Assembly: GCA_039029535.1 (NCBI GenBank)
Contig: JBCCFW010000199.1
Span: forward strand, 1 to 13,550
Length of the DNA stretch: 13,550 nt
DNA from: JBCCFW01 sp039029535
Lineage (GTDB): Bacteria; Acidobacteriota; JBCCFW01
Direction: 5' to 3'
Part shown: positions 1 through 5,501 of the stretch, one piece after another
Layout of the letters: each line of letters starts with the position of its first letter
Numbering within the stretch: position 1 is the stretch's first letter
Program-made: the position numbers and the translations under genes
The notes under the pieces: generated by a model
What the model was told of the DNA's origin: nothing
Seen by the model: the letters and a program-made list of their open reading frames with translations, nothing else
The model's database searches: none

Positions 1-56
1 ACAAGAAAAAAGCGGCGAGCCACCAGCTCTCGAGCTGGCAGCTCGCCGCAAGCAAG

Positions 57-152
<96 letters not shown>

Positions 153-154
153 TT

Positions 155-198
155 GCGGCGAGCTGCCAGCTCGAGAGCTGGTGGCTCGCCGCTTTTTT
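155..198 (+). terminator. Rho-independent terminator of the 5S/rRNA transcript
   Basis: A 9-bp stem (155-163 with 184-192, gcggcgagc/gctcgccgc) is followed by a two-base mismatch on each side, then a 6-bp inner stem (166-171 with 176-181, ccagct/agctgg) with a cgag tetraloop. Six T residues (193-198) follow. It sits directly after the 5S 3' end, the expected place for the end of an rRNA operon. Its near-palindromic nature makes it a plausible site for strand switching. A mirror copy lies at 6-49. Confidence 0.88.
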
Positions 199-254
199 CT
201 TGTCCGCAGCCGGGAGCTTCCGGTCGGCGGACGCTGCGATCGAGAGTAGATACC

Positions 255-1094
255 ATGCGGATGACTCGTCTCCTCGCCATCGCCGCCACGTGCGGGCTGC
301 TGTCGTTGACCCTGGGCTGCGGCGGAGGCACGGACGTCGCGCCGGCCAACCCGTCGGTGGAAGGCAGTGGTAGCTCCTCGATCTCCCTCGACGGAATGGT
401 CACCGGTACGAGCCCGCTCGTGTCGACGGTCGTCACCGTGCCCACCGGCACGCCGGCCAACGTCATGATGACCGAGCAGGTCACCTTCACCGGCAGCCCC
501 CCGGTGGCCAACCTGAGCCGAAGCAACGTGGTTGCGGCGGGCGGCATGGCGCCGCAGGCGCGTCTCCTGGACGGCACGATGCTGCTGCAGGCCACCGACT
601 ACAACGTCGACGCTGCCATCGGACGCCTCGTGGCCGTCGAGCCCGGTCCGATCATGGACGGCACGGTCGTCGAGGTGGACTACTTCTTCGCCGAGGTCCT
701 GCAGACGCTCACCATCAGCGTGGCGGTGCCGGCTGGTGACACGCTCGAGATCATCGTCTACAACGTCCCCGAGGTGATTCCTCCGGGCACCGTGGTGGAG
801 CAGAGCGGCTTGAGCGCTCCCTCGCGTGAGGACGGCATGGCCTTCCAGGTGAGGTACGGCATCGACCAGCCGGAGATCGTCGGCTCCGACAGCCTCCTCA
901 TCGACCTCAACTGCGATCCCGACGCTCCGATGATGGAATGCCTGGGCGTGAACCGGCTGACGTTCACGACCGACTTCAGCAACCTCGTGGACCCCTGCTC
1001 GATGGGGTCGGTGCAGGCGACCGTCGAGTCCGAGACCCGACCAGGTCGTCGCTTCTTCCTCGAGGCCGACTTCGACGACCCGGTCTGCCCCTGA
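255..1094 (+). CDS. Putative lipoprotein of unknown function
   Basis: This is a 279-residue exported protein that I do not recognise. From the ATG at 255 the N-terminus is a short basic stretch (MRMTR), a hydrophobic core, and LSLTLGC. That makes Cys22 a likely lipidation site, although the -3 position (Thr) is not ideal. A Gly/Ser/Pro-rich linker (23-45) follows the cysteine. The rest is rich in Val, Thr and Asp, as in beta-sandwich surface proteins. The segment around 104-126 (LLDGT, then ATDYNV, then GRLV) looks like a strand-turn-strand module. Four cysteines (220, 229, 248, 278) near the C-terminus could form disulfides in the periplasm. The reading frame stays open upstream to 153, but that part overlaps the 5S terminator, so 255 is preferred; gagag 6-10 nt upstream is a weak ribosome site. 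The gene runs opposite to the secretion operon and shares only the convergent intergenic region with it. The gene call is good, the function unknown. Confidence 0.8.
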   Translation: MRMTRLLAIAATCGLLSLTLGCGGGTDVAPANPSVEGSGSSSISLDGMVTGTSPLVSTVVTVPTGTPANVMMTEQVTFTGSPPVANLSRSNVVAAGGMAPQARLLDGTMLLQATDYNVDAAIGRLVAVEPGPIMDGTVVEVDYFFAEVLQTLTISVAVPAGDTLEIIVYNVPEVIPPGTVVEQSGLSAPSREDGMAFQVRYGIDQPEIVGSDSLLIDLNCDPDAPMMECLGVNRLTFTTDFSNLVDPCSMGSVQATVESETRPGRRFFLEADFDDPVCP

Positions 1095-1102
1095 GCTCCT
1101 GA

Positions 1103-1165
1103 CCGGTCCCCTCGAGGACCGGCTCCCGATCACGAGGCCCTGCGAGCATGCTCGCGGGGCCTCGT
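1103..1165. terminator. Two adjacent hairpins between convergent genes
   Basis: Hairpin 1 pairs 1103-1109 with 1116-1122 (ccggtcc/ggaccgg, perfect 7 bp). Hairpin 2 pairs 1132-1140 with 1157-1165 (acgaggccc/gggcctcgt), continues through a T-G wobble (1141/1156) and gcgag/ctcgc, and closes on a catg loop, giving about 15 bp. Neither is followed by a T-run. Hairpin 2 sits 38 nt beyond the lipoprotein stop and about 100 nt beyond the methyltransferase stop on the other strand, so it may serve both transcripts. The fold is visible; the terminator role is inferred from position. Confidence 0.5.
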
Positions 1166-1214
1166 CGCGTCTGGGCCCAGAGCTGAGGCGAGCGCCGGAG
1201 AGCCGACGACTCGC

Positions 1215-1243
1215 ACGGGACCGCGGCAACGGGACCGCGGCAA
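1215..1243. repeat. Tandem 14-bp duplication
   Basis: The unit cgggaccgcggcaa occurs twice head to tail (1216-1229 and 1230-1243) without mismatch, and the period extends one base to the left. It lies in the 174-bp convergent intergenic region (1095-1268) between the lipoprotein gene and the methyltransferase gene. It contains the short palindrome ccgcgg in each copy. No function is evident; replication slippage is the simplest origin. Confidence 0.85.
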
Positions 1244-1268
1244 GCTGGTGGTCCCCAGCCAGGGCCGA

Positions 1269-2132
1269 TCAGGTGGTGGCGACGATGTAGGCGATGAAGC
1301 CTTCGGCCTGCTCGACGTTCTTCACGCGGCGGAAGATGCCGTTGCCGTCGCCGTCCTCGTCGAAGCCCTCCCAGTAGAACTCGACGTCCTCGAAGCCCGC
1401 CTCGAGGAGGCAGTCGCGGATCTCGGGAACGGTCCAGAAGCGCCACTGGTAGGAGAAGGCGCGATGGAGCTTGCTACCGTCACGGAAGTGGAAGTGGATG
1501 TGACAGCGCATGGCGTGGTTGATCGGGTTGAACTTGGCCTGCTCCCAGACGAACGTGAAGCCGTCCTTCTTCGTCTTCTCCTCGCTGGTGTCCATGGCCT
1601 CGGTGCCGCCGAAGATGTCCATGACAAAAAGCCCGCCCGAGCGCAGGCCCGCGCGCGCCGCCGAGTAGTACGCCACCAGGTCGCGACGCTCGGTGAAGCA
1701 GAAGTAGGAGAAGTTGAGCGCCAGGGTGAGGTCGACCTTCGGGACCTTGGCGTCGAGCACGTTGCCTTCGACGAGGGTCACGCGCTTGGCCGCCTTGCCG
1801 AGGGGGGAGAGATTGTGCTCCCGACCCCAGTCCAGGGTGTCCCCGTCGAGGTCGACGCCGAACGCCCGCCGGTCCTTCCCTCCGGCGACCCACTCGCAGG
1901 CGAGCAGGGCCGTGCCGCAGAAGTCCTCGCGGATGTCGAGCAACGGACGATCCGGCTGGTGACGCCGGAACATCCTCCGCGCGAAGCGCAGGTCGGCCTC
2001 GGGGCACTGGACCGCCTTCTCGTAGAGGCGATGCCGATCGACCGTGTCCGCGGTCTTGGGGTGCTTGTTCTTGCGCTTCTTGTTCTTGGACGGCACGGGA
2101 TGCTCGGCGAGGGGGGAGGAGACGCCGATCAT
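1269..2132 (-). CDS. Class I SAM-dependent methyltransferase
   Basis: This cytoplasmic methyltransferase of unknown substrate has 287 residues from the ATG at 2132. The SAM-binding loop is visible as LLDIREDFCGTALL (residues 64-77), the REDFCGTA variant of motif I. Next come the acidic end of strand 2 (GVDLDGDTLDWG, 92-103), a VEGNVLD segment and the strand-4 motif LALNFSYF. The N-terminus carries a very basic patch (KNKKRKNKHPK) before LYEKAVQCPEAD, where I recall this family usually beginning. Start choice is uncertain: the frame is open to a GTG at 2213, and a GTG at 2096 is also possible. No start has a clear ribosome site. It is the last gene of the minus-strand series, 127 nt beyond the pseudopilin-like gene with a hairpin between, so it may not belong functionally to the secretion operon. 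Methylation of a pseudopilin is conceivable but nothing here shows it. Confidence 0.88.
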   Translation of the reverse strand: MIGVSSPLAEHPVPSKNKKRKNKHPKTADTVDRHRLYEKAVQCPEADLRFARRMFRRHQPDRPLLDIREDFCGTALLACEWVAGGKDRRAFGVDLDGDTLDWGREHNLSPLGKAAKRVTLVEGNVLDAKVPKVDLTLALNFSYFCFTERRDLVAYYSAARAGLRSGGLFVMDIFGGTEAMDTSEEKTKKDGFTFVWEQAKFNPINHAMRCHIHFHFRDGSKLHRAFSYQWRFWTVPEIRDCLLEAGFEDVEFYWEGFDEDGDGNGIFRRVKNVEQAEGFIAYIVATT

Positions 2133-2212
2133 CGACTCGCGACTCGACGGAATCAAGCCTCGTGTCGCGCCTGAACCGGCCGTGGCTCGAGAAGATGGGC
2201 GATGAGGAGGCA

Positions 2213-2246
2213 CCGCCGCCTCGGGTGACCGCGCGTCCGGCGGCGG
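2213..2246 (-). terminator. GC-rich hairpin between pseudopilin-like gene and methyltransferase
   Basis: An 8-bp perfect stem (2213-2220 with 2239-2246, ccgccgcc/ggcggcgg) encloses an 18-nt loop. It lies 14 nt past the stop of the Glu5-less pseudopilin gene and about 80 nt before the likely methyltransferase start. There is no T-run. It could attenuate or end the secretion transcript, but GC-rich DNA makes such stems by chance. Confidence 0.3.
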
Positions 2247-2259
2247 TCAGGCTGGACTC

Positions 2260-3057
2260 TCAGCGGCGGCGCTGAGACGAGCGTTGCTGACCCAGGCCCG
2301 CGTTCGGTTGCTGCTGGGTCGGCGCGGGCGCTCCGGGAGGGCGCTCGATGCCGGGGTAGCCGGGCACGGGGATCTCCGGCTGGTCCGGCGTGTTGTGCGT
2401 CGCGGCGGTTCGATTGCTGCTGCGGACGAGGTCCAGCACCTCGAAGGTCCACTCGTTGTAGGCGGTCTCGGCCGAGAAGCCCTCGCCCCAGCTCGCGATG
2501 GAGATCTCTTCGCTCTGGCTGGACACGCCCCGGATGGCCTGCGTCCGAGGTCCGCGGTTCCGACGGTTGAGACGGCTGCCGGAGCGGCCGCTGGTCGTGG
2601 CCTGTCCCACTCCGCGATTCGCCGGGTTCTGCGGCCCGATGAGCTTCCACTCGCCGGTCCCCTCGATCAGCTCCCCGTCCTGGTCGTAGCGAGCCGTCAT
2701 CGGGTCGGCCCACACGCGACGCAGGCTCGGCTTGGGCAGCTTGGTGAGGTCCTCGAGCTTGGTGGGGAGCGCGTTGGTCCGGGCTCGGTGCTCGTCGAGC
2801 GCCGACTGGTAGCGGCTGCCGCGGTAGACGAGCTCGCGCTCGAGCTCGCGCCGCACGATGAAGCTCCACTGCTGGCTGGCAGCCGCCATGAAGATGCCCA
2901 TGATGGCCACGCCGAACATCAGCGCGGCCAGGCTGGCTCCCCGAGCGCTCCGACGTCGGGCCACGACTCGCGGCGAGCGCGTCCGCGACCGCCCCGCGAC
3001 CGCAGGGGCGGCGACGGGGCGGTTCGAGCGGAGCGGGCCGGAGGTGGGCGACGACAT
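2260..3057 (-). CDS. Pseudopilin-like protein lacking Glu5
   Basis: This 265-residue protein has a class III (prepilin-like) leader: a long, Arg-rich N-terminus ending in SARG (37-40), then ASLAALMFGVAIMGIFMAAA as the membrane helix. Prepilin peptidase would cut after Gly40. The residue that is normally Glu at +5 is Ala45. Known minor pseudopilins without Glu5 (GspK of type II systems) sit at the pseudopilus tip; this protein does not otherwise look like GspK and is nearer to GspG/H-type proteins (QSALDEHRA, then LPTKLEDL, then WADPMT at about 83-122). From about residue 140 the chain has Gly/Arg/Ser-rich linkers, and the last 35 residues are Pro/Gln-rich and end in QQRSSQRRR, probably disordered. 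It lies 27 nt after the Big/PKD lipoprotein gene. No strong ribosome site is visible, and GTG starts at codons 31-32 are alternatives. Tip-type minor pseudopilin is the best guess. Confidence 0.72.
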   Translation of the reverse strand: MSSPTSGPLRSNRPVAAPAVAGRSRTRSPRVVARRRSARGASLAALMFGVAIMGIFMAAASQQWSFIVRRELERELVYRGSRYQSALDEHRARTNALPTKLEDLTKLPKPSLRRVWADPMTARYDQDGELIEGTGEWKLIGPQNPANRGVGQATTSGRSGSRLNRRNRGPRTQAIRGVSSQSEEISIASWGEGFSAETAYNEWTFEVLDLVRSSNRTAATHNTPDQPEIPVPGYPGIERPPGAPAPTQQQPNAGLGQQRSSQRRR

Positions 3058-3084
3058 GAGCGAGTCCGGAGCCGTGGCGCGGGG

Positions 3085-3780
3085 CTACAGCGTGATGGAG
3101 GTGGTCTCGGTCGAGCTCAGGTTCTGGCAGTCGTCGACGGTCACGCGGATCGTGTAGCTGCCCGCCGAGGCGTAGGTGTGCATCGCGATGTTGGTCGTGC
3201 CGGCGAGGTTCTGCGGAGCCGTGCCGTCACCCCAGTCGACCTCCCAGTCCGAGATCTGGTTGTCACGGCAGGCCGGAGCCTCCGAGCAACCGATGTCGAG
3301 GGTGACCTGGAGACCGCCGCCGGTCGCGTTGGCGCTGCGGATGCACGCCATCGGCGGGGCGTTGCCCGAGGCCTGCTCGACGTTGAGCGAGAGGGTGTTG
3401 GAGGTGCTCACTCCCGAGAAAGCGCGGAAGGTCACCTCGTTGCCGACTTGCGCACCGTCGGCGGTGAGCACGTTGCGGGCCCGGCCCCCGTTGTCGGTGT
3501 TCACCGTTTCGAACTCGAAGGTGCCCGGCCCGTTGGTCACCTCGAAGAACACGCCCACGCCGGTCTGCGGCACGTTCGAGTCCTCGTCGAAGAGGGTCGC
3601 GGTGATGATCGCCTGGAAGTCGCCGCTGACCAGGTCGCGCGAGCCGTCGACGAAGTCGAAGCGGAGCAGGATCTCGGTGCCCTCGGGGGCGGCCGGCGTG
3701 CCGCTCGTGCAAGCGAGGGCCAGCAGGGCTGCGCCGACCGTGGCGGCGGCCAGGATGCTTCGTTGGATGATGCGTCTCAT
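3085..3780 (-). CDS. Lipoprotein with Big-like and PKD-like domains
   Basis: This 231-residue exported protein has a signal peptide (basic MRRIIQRS, hydrophobic core, LLALAC) that makes Cys24 the probable lipidated residue. Residues 38-136 look like a bacterial Ig-like (Big_1-type) domain: FDFVDGS, then ITATLFDEDSN, VGVFFEVTNGPGTF, NGGRARNVLTAD and VTFRAF in the usual strand order. Residues 145-230 look like a PKD domain, with WEVDWGDGT (179-187) and HTYASAGSYTIRVTV (201-215) as its two hallmark motifs. Four cysteines (146, 165, 171, 218) could cross-link it. Such domains bind proteins or polysaccharides at the cell surface. A ribosome site (ggaga, about 10 nt upstream) supports the ATG at 3780. 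It sits 73 nt after a GspG-like gene and 27 nt before the Glu5-less pseudopilin, which suggests a role with the secretion apparatus as a substrate, adhesin or pilotin-like helper; that role is inference. Confidence 0.83.
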   Translation of the reverse strand: MRRIIQRSILAAATVGAALLALACTSGTPAAPEGTEILLRFDFVDGSRDLVSGDFQAIITATLFDEDSNVPQTGVGVFFEVTNGPGTFEFETVNTDNGGRARNVLTADGAQVGNEVTFRAFSGVSTSNTLSLNVEQASGNAPPMACIRSANATGGGLQVTLDIGCSEAPACRDNQISDWEVDWGDGTAPQNLAGTTNIAMHTYASAGSYTIRVTVDDCQNLSSTETTSITL

Positions 3781-3853
3781 GTCGTTGACTCTCCGTGCTT
3801 GCTGAACCGCCGTCTCGCGGCGTCGGCGTCCCGGTGGGGGGCCGCCGGTCGTT

Positions 3854-4282
3854 TCACCACTCGCTGTAAACCGTGCCGTCGAGGGCCTTCTGACTGGAGC
3901 TGCTCCGGACGTCGATCAGGCCACCCTCGCCGCTGAGCCCCTCGGGCTCGTCATCGGCGAGCTGGCTGCCCCAGATCTCCTCCCAGTCCTGCTCCTCGGT
4001 GATCGGATCGATGGGGACCGCCCGGATGTAGCCGGCCTGGACCAGCTGGTCGAGGTCCTGCGGGTAGGCGCCCTTGTCGGTGAAGTACTGGTCGATCGTG
4101 CTGCGCAGGATCCAGAGGTCGTGTCGGAGCACGGCCTCTCGAGCCTTGCGCGACGAGTGAACGAACGAGGGGAGGGCCATCGTCGCCACGATGCCGACCA
4201 GCGTCACGACGATCAGCATCTCGACGAGCGTGTAGCCCGCGAGAGCTCCTCGTCGACGTTTCGCGTTCGATGCTGTCTCCAT
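3854..4282 (-). CDS. gspG: Major-type pseudopilin (GspG-like)
   Basis: This 142-residue type II secretion/type IV pilin-like subunit assembles into the periplasmic pseudopilus after cleavage and N-methylation by a prepilin peptidase. The leader ends GALAG (12-16) and the mature protein starts YTLVEMLIVVTLVGIVATMA, with Glu at +5. The GspG-type body follows: DLWILRSTIDQYFTDKGAYP (55-74), DLDQLVQAGYIRAVPIDPIT (77-96) and an acidic loop (ADDEPEGLSGEGG) where GspG proteins bind calcium. The C-terminus is QKALDGTVYSEW. The ATG at 4282 is chosen over the upstream ATG at 4333 because AGGAGGT lies 6 nt before it. Of the three pseudopilins it is the shortest and the closest to canonical GspG, so it is the best candidate for the main pseudopilus subunit. 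It starts 11 nt after the previous pseudopilin gene. Confidence 0.92.
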   Translation of the reverse strand: METASNAKRRRGALAGYTLVEMLIVVTLVGIVATMALPSFVHSSRKAREAVLRHDLWILRSTIDQYFTDKGAYPQDLDQLVQAGYIRAVPIDPITEEQDWEEIWGSQLADDEPEGLSGEGGLIDVRSSSSQKALDGTVYSEW

Positions 4283-4287
4283 GAGTG

Positions 4288-4294
4288 ACCTCCT
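4288..4294 (-). promoter_or_regulatory. Strong Shine-Dalgarno deciding the GspG-like start
   Basis: On the minus strand the sequence reads AGGAGGT, six bases before the ATG at 4282. Its first A is the last base of the stop codon of the preceding pseudopilin gene. It is one of the two strongest ribosome sites in the operon, consistent with high demand for the major pseudopilin. Confidence 0.8.
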
Positions 4295-4899
4295 CACCAA
4301 TCTCTGTAGAACGAACCGTCGAGCGCCTGCCAATCGCTGGCGGACCGGACGTCGAAGACGTTCTCGCGGTCCCAGCTGATGTTGCCGTCGGGGTCGTCGG
4401 TCGACGAACGCAGGTTCCAGCCGAAGTCGTCGTGGTCCCGGTCGTCGACGTTGGTCGGATCCCGCGGGATCCGACGGAGAAACTTGAGCTCGTACTTCGG
4501 GACGCTCGTCTCCACCCCCTCCACCAGCACCTCGAGCTCCTTGGGCCAGCAGGTTCGGTTGGGGTCGTCCTCGATCTTGATGGTGACCGCTGGCGTTGCC
4601 CGCGCACCGGCCTGCTGATTCTGATTCGAGCGACCCGGCTGGACGACCGAGCCCAGGCAGGCCTCGTGGTAGGCGTCGAGGCCGAGCCGGATCTCACGCA
4701 GGGCGCGCCGGAGCTCGATCTCGACTTGACGTCGACGCGCCACCGCGGCCACGGGGAGGGCCGCTCCGGCGAGGATGCCCAGCACCAGGCTCGTCACGAT
4801 GAGCTCGACGAAGGTGGTGCCCCGCGCGCCGGCTTCATCCCGACGCAGCAGCGGGCCGCCCCAGCCGGAACGCGTCCGGCGCGACCGTCGCTTCACCAC
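4294..4899 (-). CDS. Second GspG-type pseudopilin
   Basis: This 201-residue pseudopilin has a basic leader (KRRSRRTR, RRDEAGARG) ending at Gly27, then TTFVELIVTSLVLGILAGAA as the membrane helix with Glu at +5 (residue 32). The GspG-like elements are ELRRALREIRLGLDAYHEAC, KELEVLVEGV and KFLRRIPRDPTN. Compared with a normal GspG there is an insertion between the long helix and the KELEVL motif. It is Gln/Asn/Gly-rich (SVVQPGRSNQNQQAGARAT). The chain ends SDWQALDGSFYRDW, the same ALDG-Y-W signature as its two neighbours. Translation begins at one of two consecutive GTG codons (4899 or 4896). The second gives a 4-nt GTGA overlap with the upstream pseudopilin gene, the pattern used elsewhere in this operon, so that start may be the real one. 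It is probably a minor or alternative pseudopilus subunit. Confidence 0.9.
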   Translation of the reverse strand: MVKRRSRRTRSGWGGPLLRRDEAGARGTTFVELIVTSLVLGILAGAALPVAAVARRRQVEIELRRALREIRLGLDAYHEACLGSVVQPGRSNQNQQAGARATPAVTIKIEDDPNRTCWPKELEVLVEGVETSVPKYELKFLRRIPRDPTNVDDRDHDDFGWNLRSSTDDPDGNISWDRENVFDVRSASDWQALDGSFYRDW

Positions 4900-5501
4900 T
4901 GCTCGTACCGAGTGAGGCCGTCGAGGGCCAGGTAGAAGGACGACGAGTACACCTGGTAGACATCGTCACCACCCCAGGTCGTGGTGTCCCAGTCGTCGTC
5001 GTAGGCGCGGGCCTTCCAACCCGAGACGTCCCACTCGTCGTCGTGTTCGTTGAAGGGATCCTTCGGGATGCGAGGGAGATAGATCTTGGTCTGGATCTGA
5101 ATCTCGTCGTCGTCGTCATCGAAGGAGTCGTCGAACGCGCTCCGCGGACCCGTCGGCTGGCTCTGAGCCGCCGGCTGCTTCGCGCCCGGTCCGGTGTACT
5201 CCCATTCCTGGGTGAGGACCTCGAGGTCTTCGGGGTAGGGCTGGTCGTCGTCGGCGACGATGTAGCCGTTCTTCCAGTCCTCGTGATAGGCGTCGATGGC
5301 GTTGCGGATCTGACTGAGGGCCCGCTTGAGCTGGGCCTCCTGCGTTCGGCGGTGCGCGTGCATGGCGGTCGGCAAGGCAACGGTGCCGAGGATCGCCATG
5401 ATCACGACGCACATCATGAGCTCGATGTAGGTCAGGCCACGTGCGTCCGTGAGGACCTTCGCCCACGCCGTTCCCCGGCGCTGGGGAAGGTCTCGGCTCA
5501 C
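4893..5501 (-). CDS. First GspG-type pseudopilin, with acidic insertion
   Basis: This 202-residue pseudopilin is encoded immediately after the secretin. Its leader ends TDARG (Gly22); the mature end is LTYIELMMCVVIMAILGTVA with Glu at +5 (residue 27). The body has LKRALSQIRNAIDAYHEDW, PYPEDLEVLTQEW and IYLPRIPKDPFNEHDD, all typical of GspG. An insertion between these holds the acidic run DDSFDDDDDE (124-133), and a second acidic, Trp-rich stretch (AYDDDWDTTTWGGDD) lies near residues 166-180. Together they suggest metal binding or a negatively charged surface. The C-terminus is FYLALDGLTRYEQW. The start is a GTG at 5501 whose first bases overlap the secretin stop (GTGA), so the two genes are probably translationally coupled. 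It is longer than canonical GspG (about 140 residues). Confidence 0.9.
   Translation of the reverse strand: MSRDLPQRRGTAWAKVLTDARGLTYIELMMCVVIMAILGTVALPTAMHAHRRTQEAQLKRALSQIRNAIDAYHEDWKNGYIVADDDQPYPEDLEVLTQEWEYTGPGAKQPAAQSQPTGPRSAFDDSFDDDDDEIQIQTKIYLPRIPKDPFNEHDDEWDVSGWKARAYDDDWDTTTWGGDDVYQVYSSSFYLALDGLTRYEQW

Noticed and set aside
6..49. Second, independent terminator on the minus strand upstream of 5S
   Set aside because: It is the exact mirror of the 155-198 terminator as part of the 61-bp inverted repeat, so it is not independent evidence of an element.
153..254. Upstream extension of the lipoprotein gene to 153
   Set aside because: It would translate the 5S terminator hairpin and precede a good lipoprotein signal peptide that begins at 255.
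2284..3936. Long plus-strand open frame opposite the pseudopilin-like and lipoprotein genes (550 codons)
   Set aside because: Arg/Ala/Gly/Val-rich low-complexity translation typical of the antisense of high-GC genes. The minus-strand genes there have signal peptides, domain motifs and ribosome sites.
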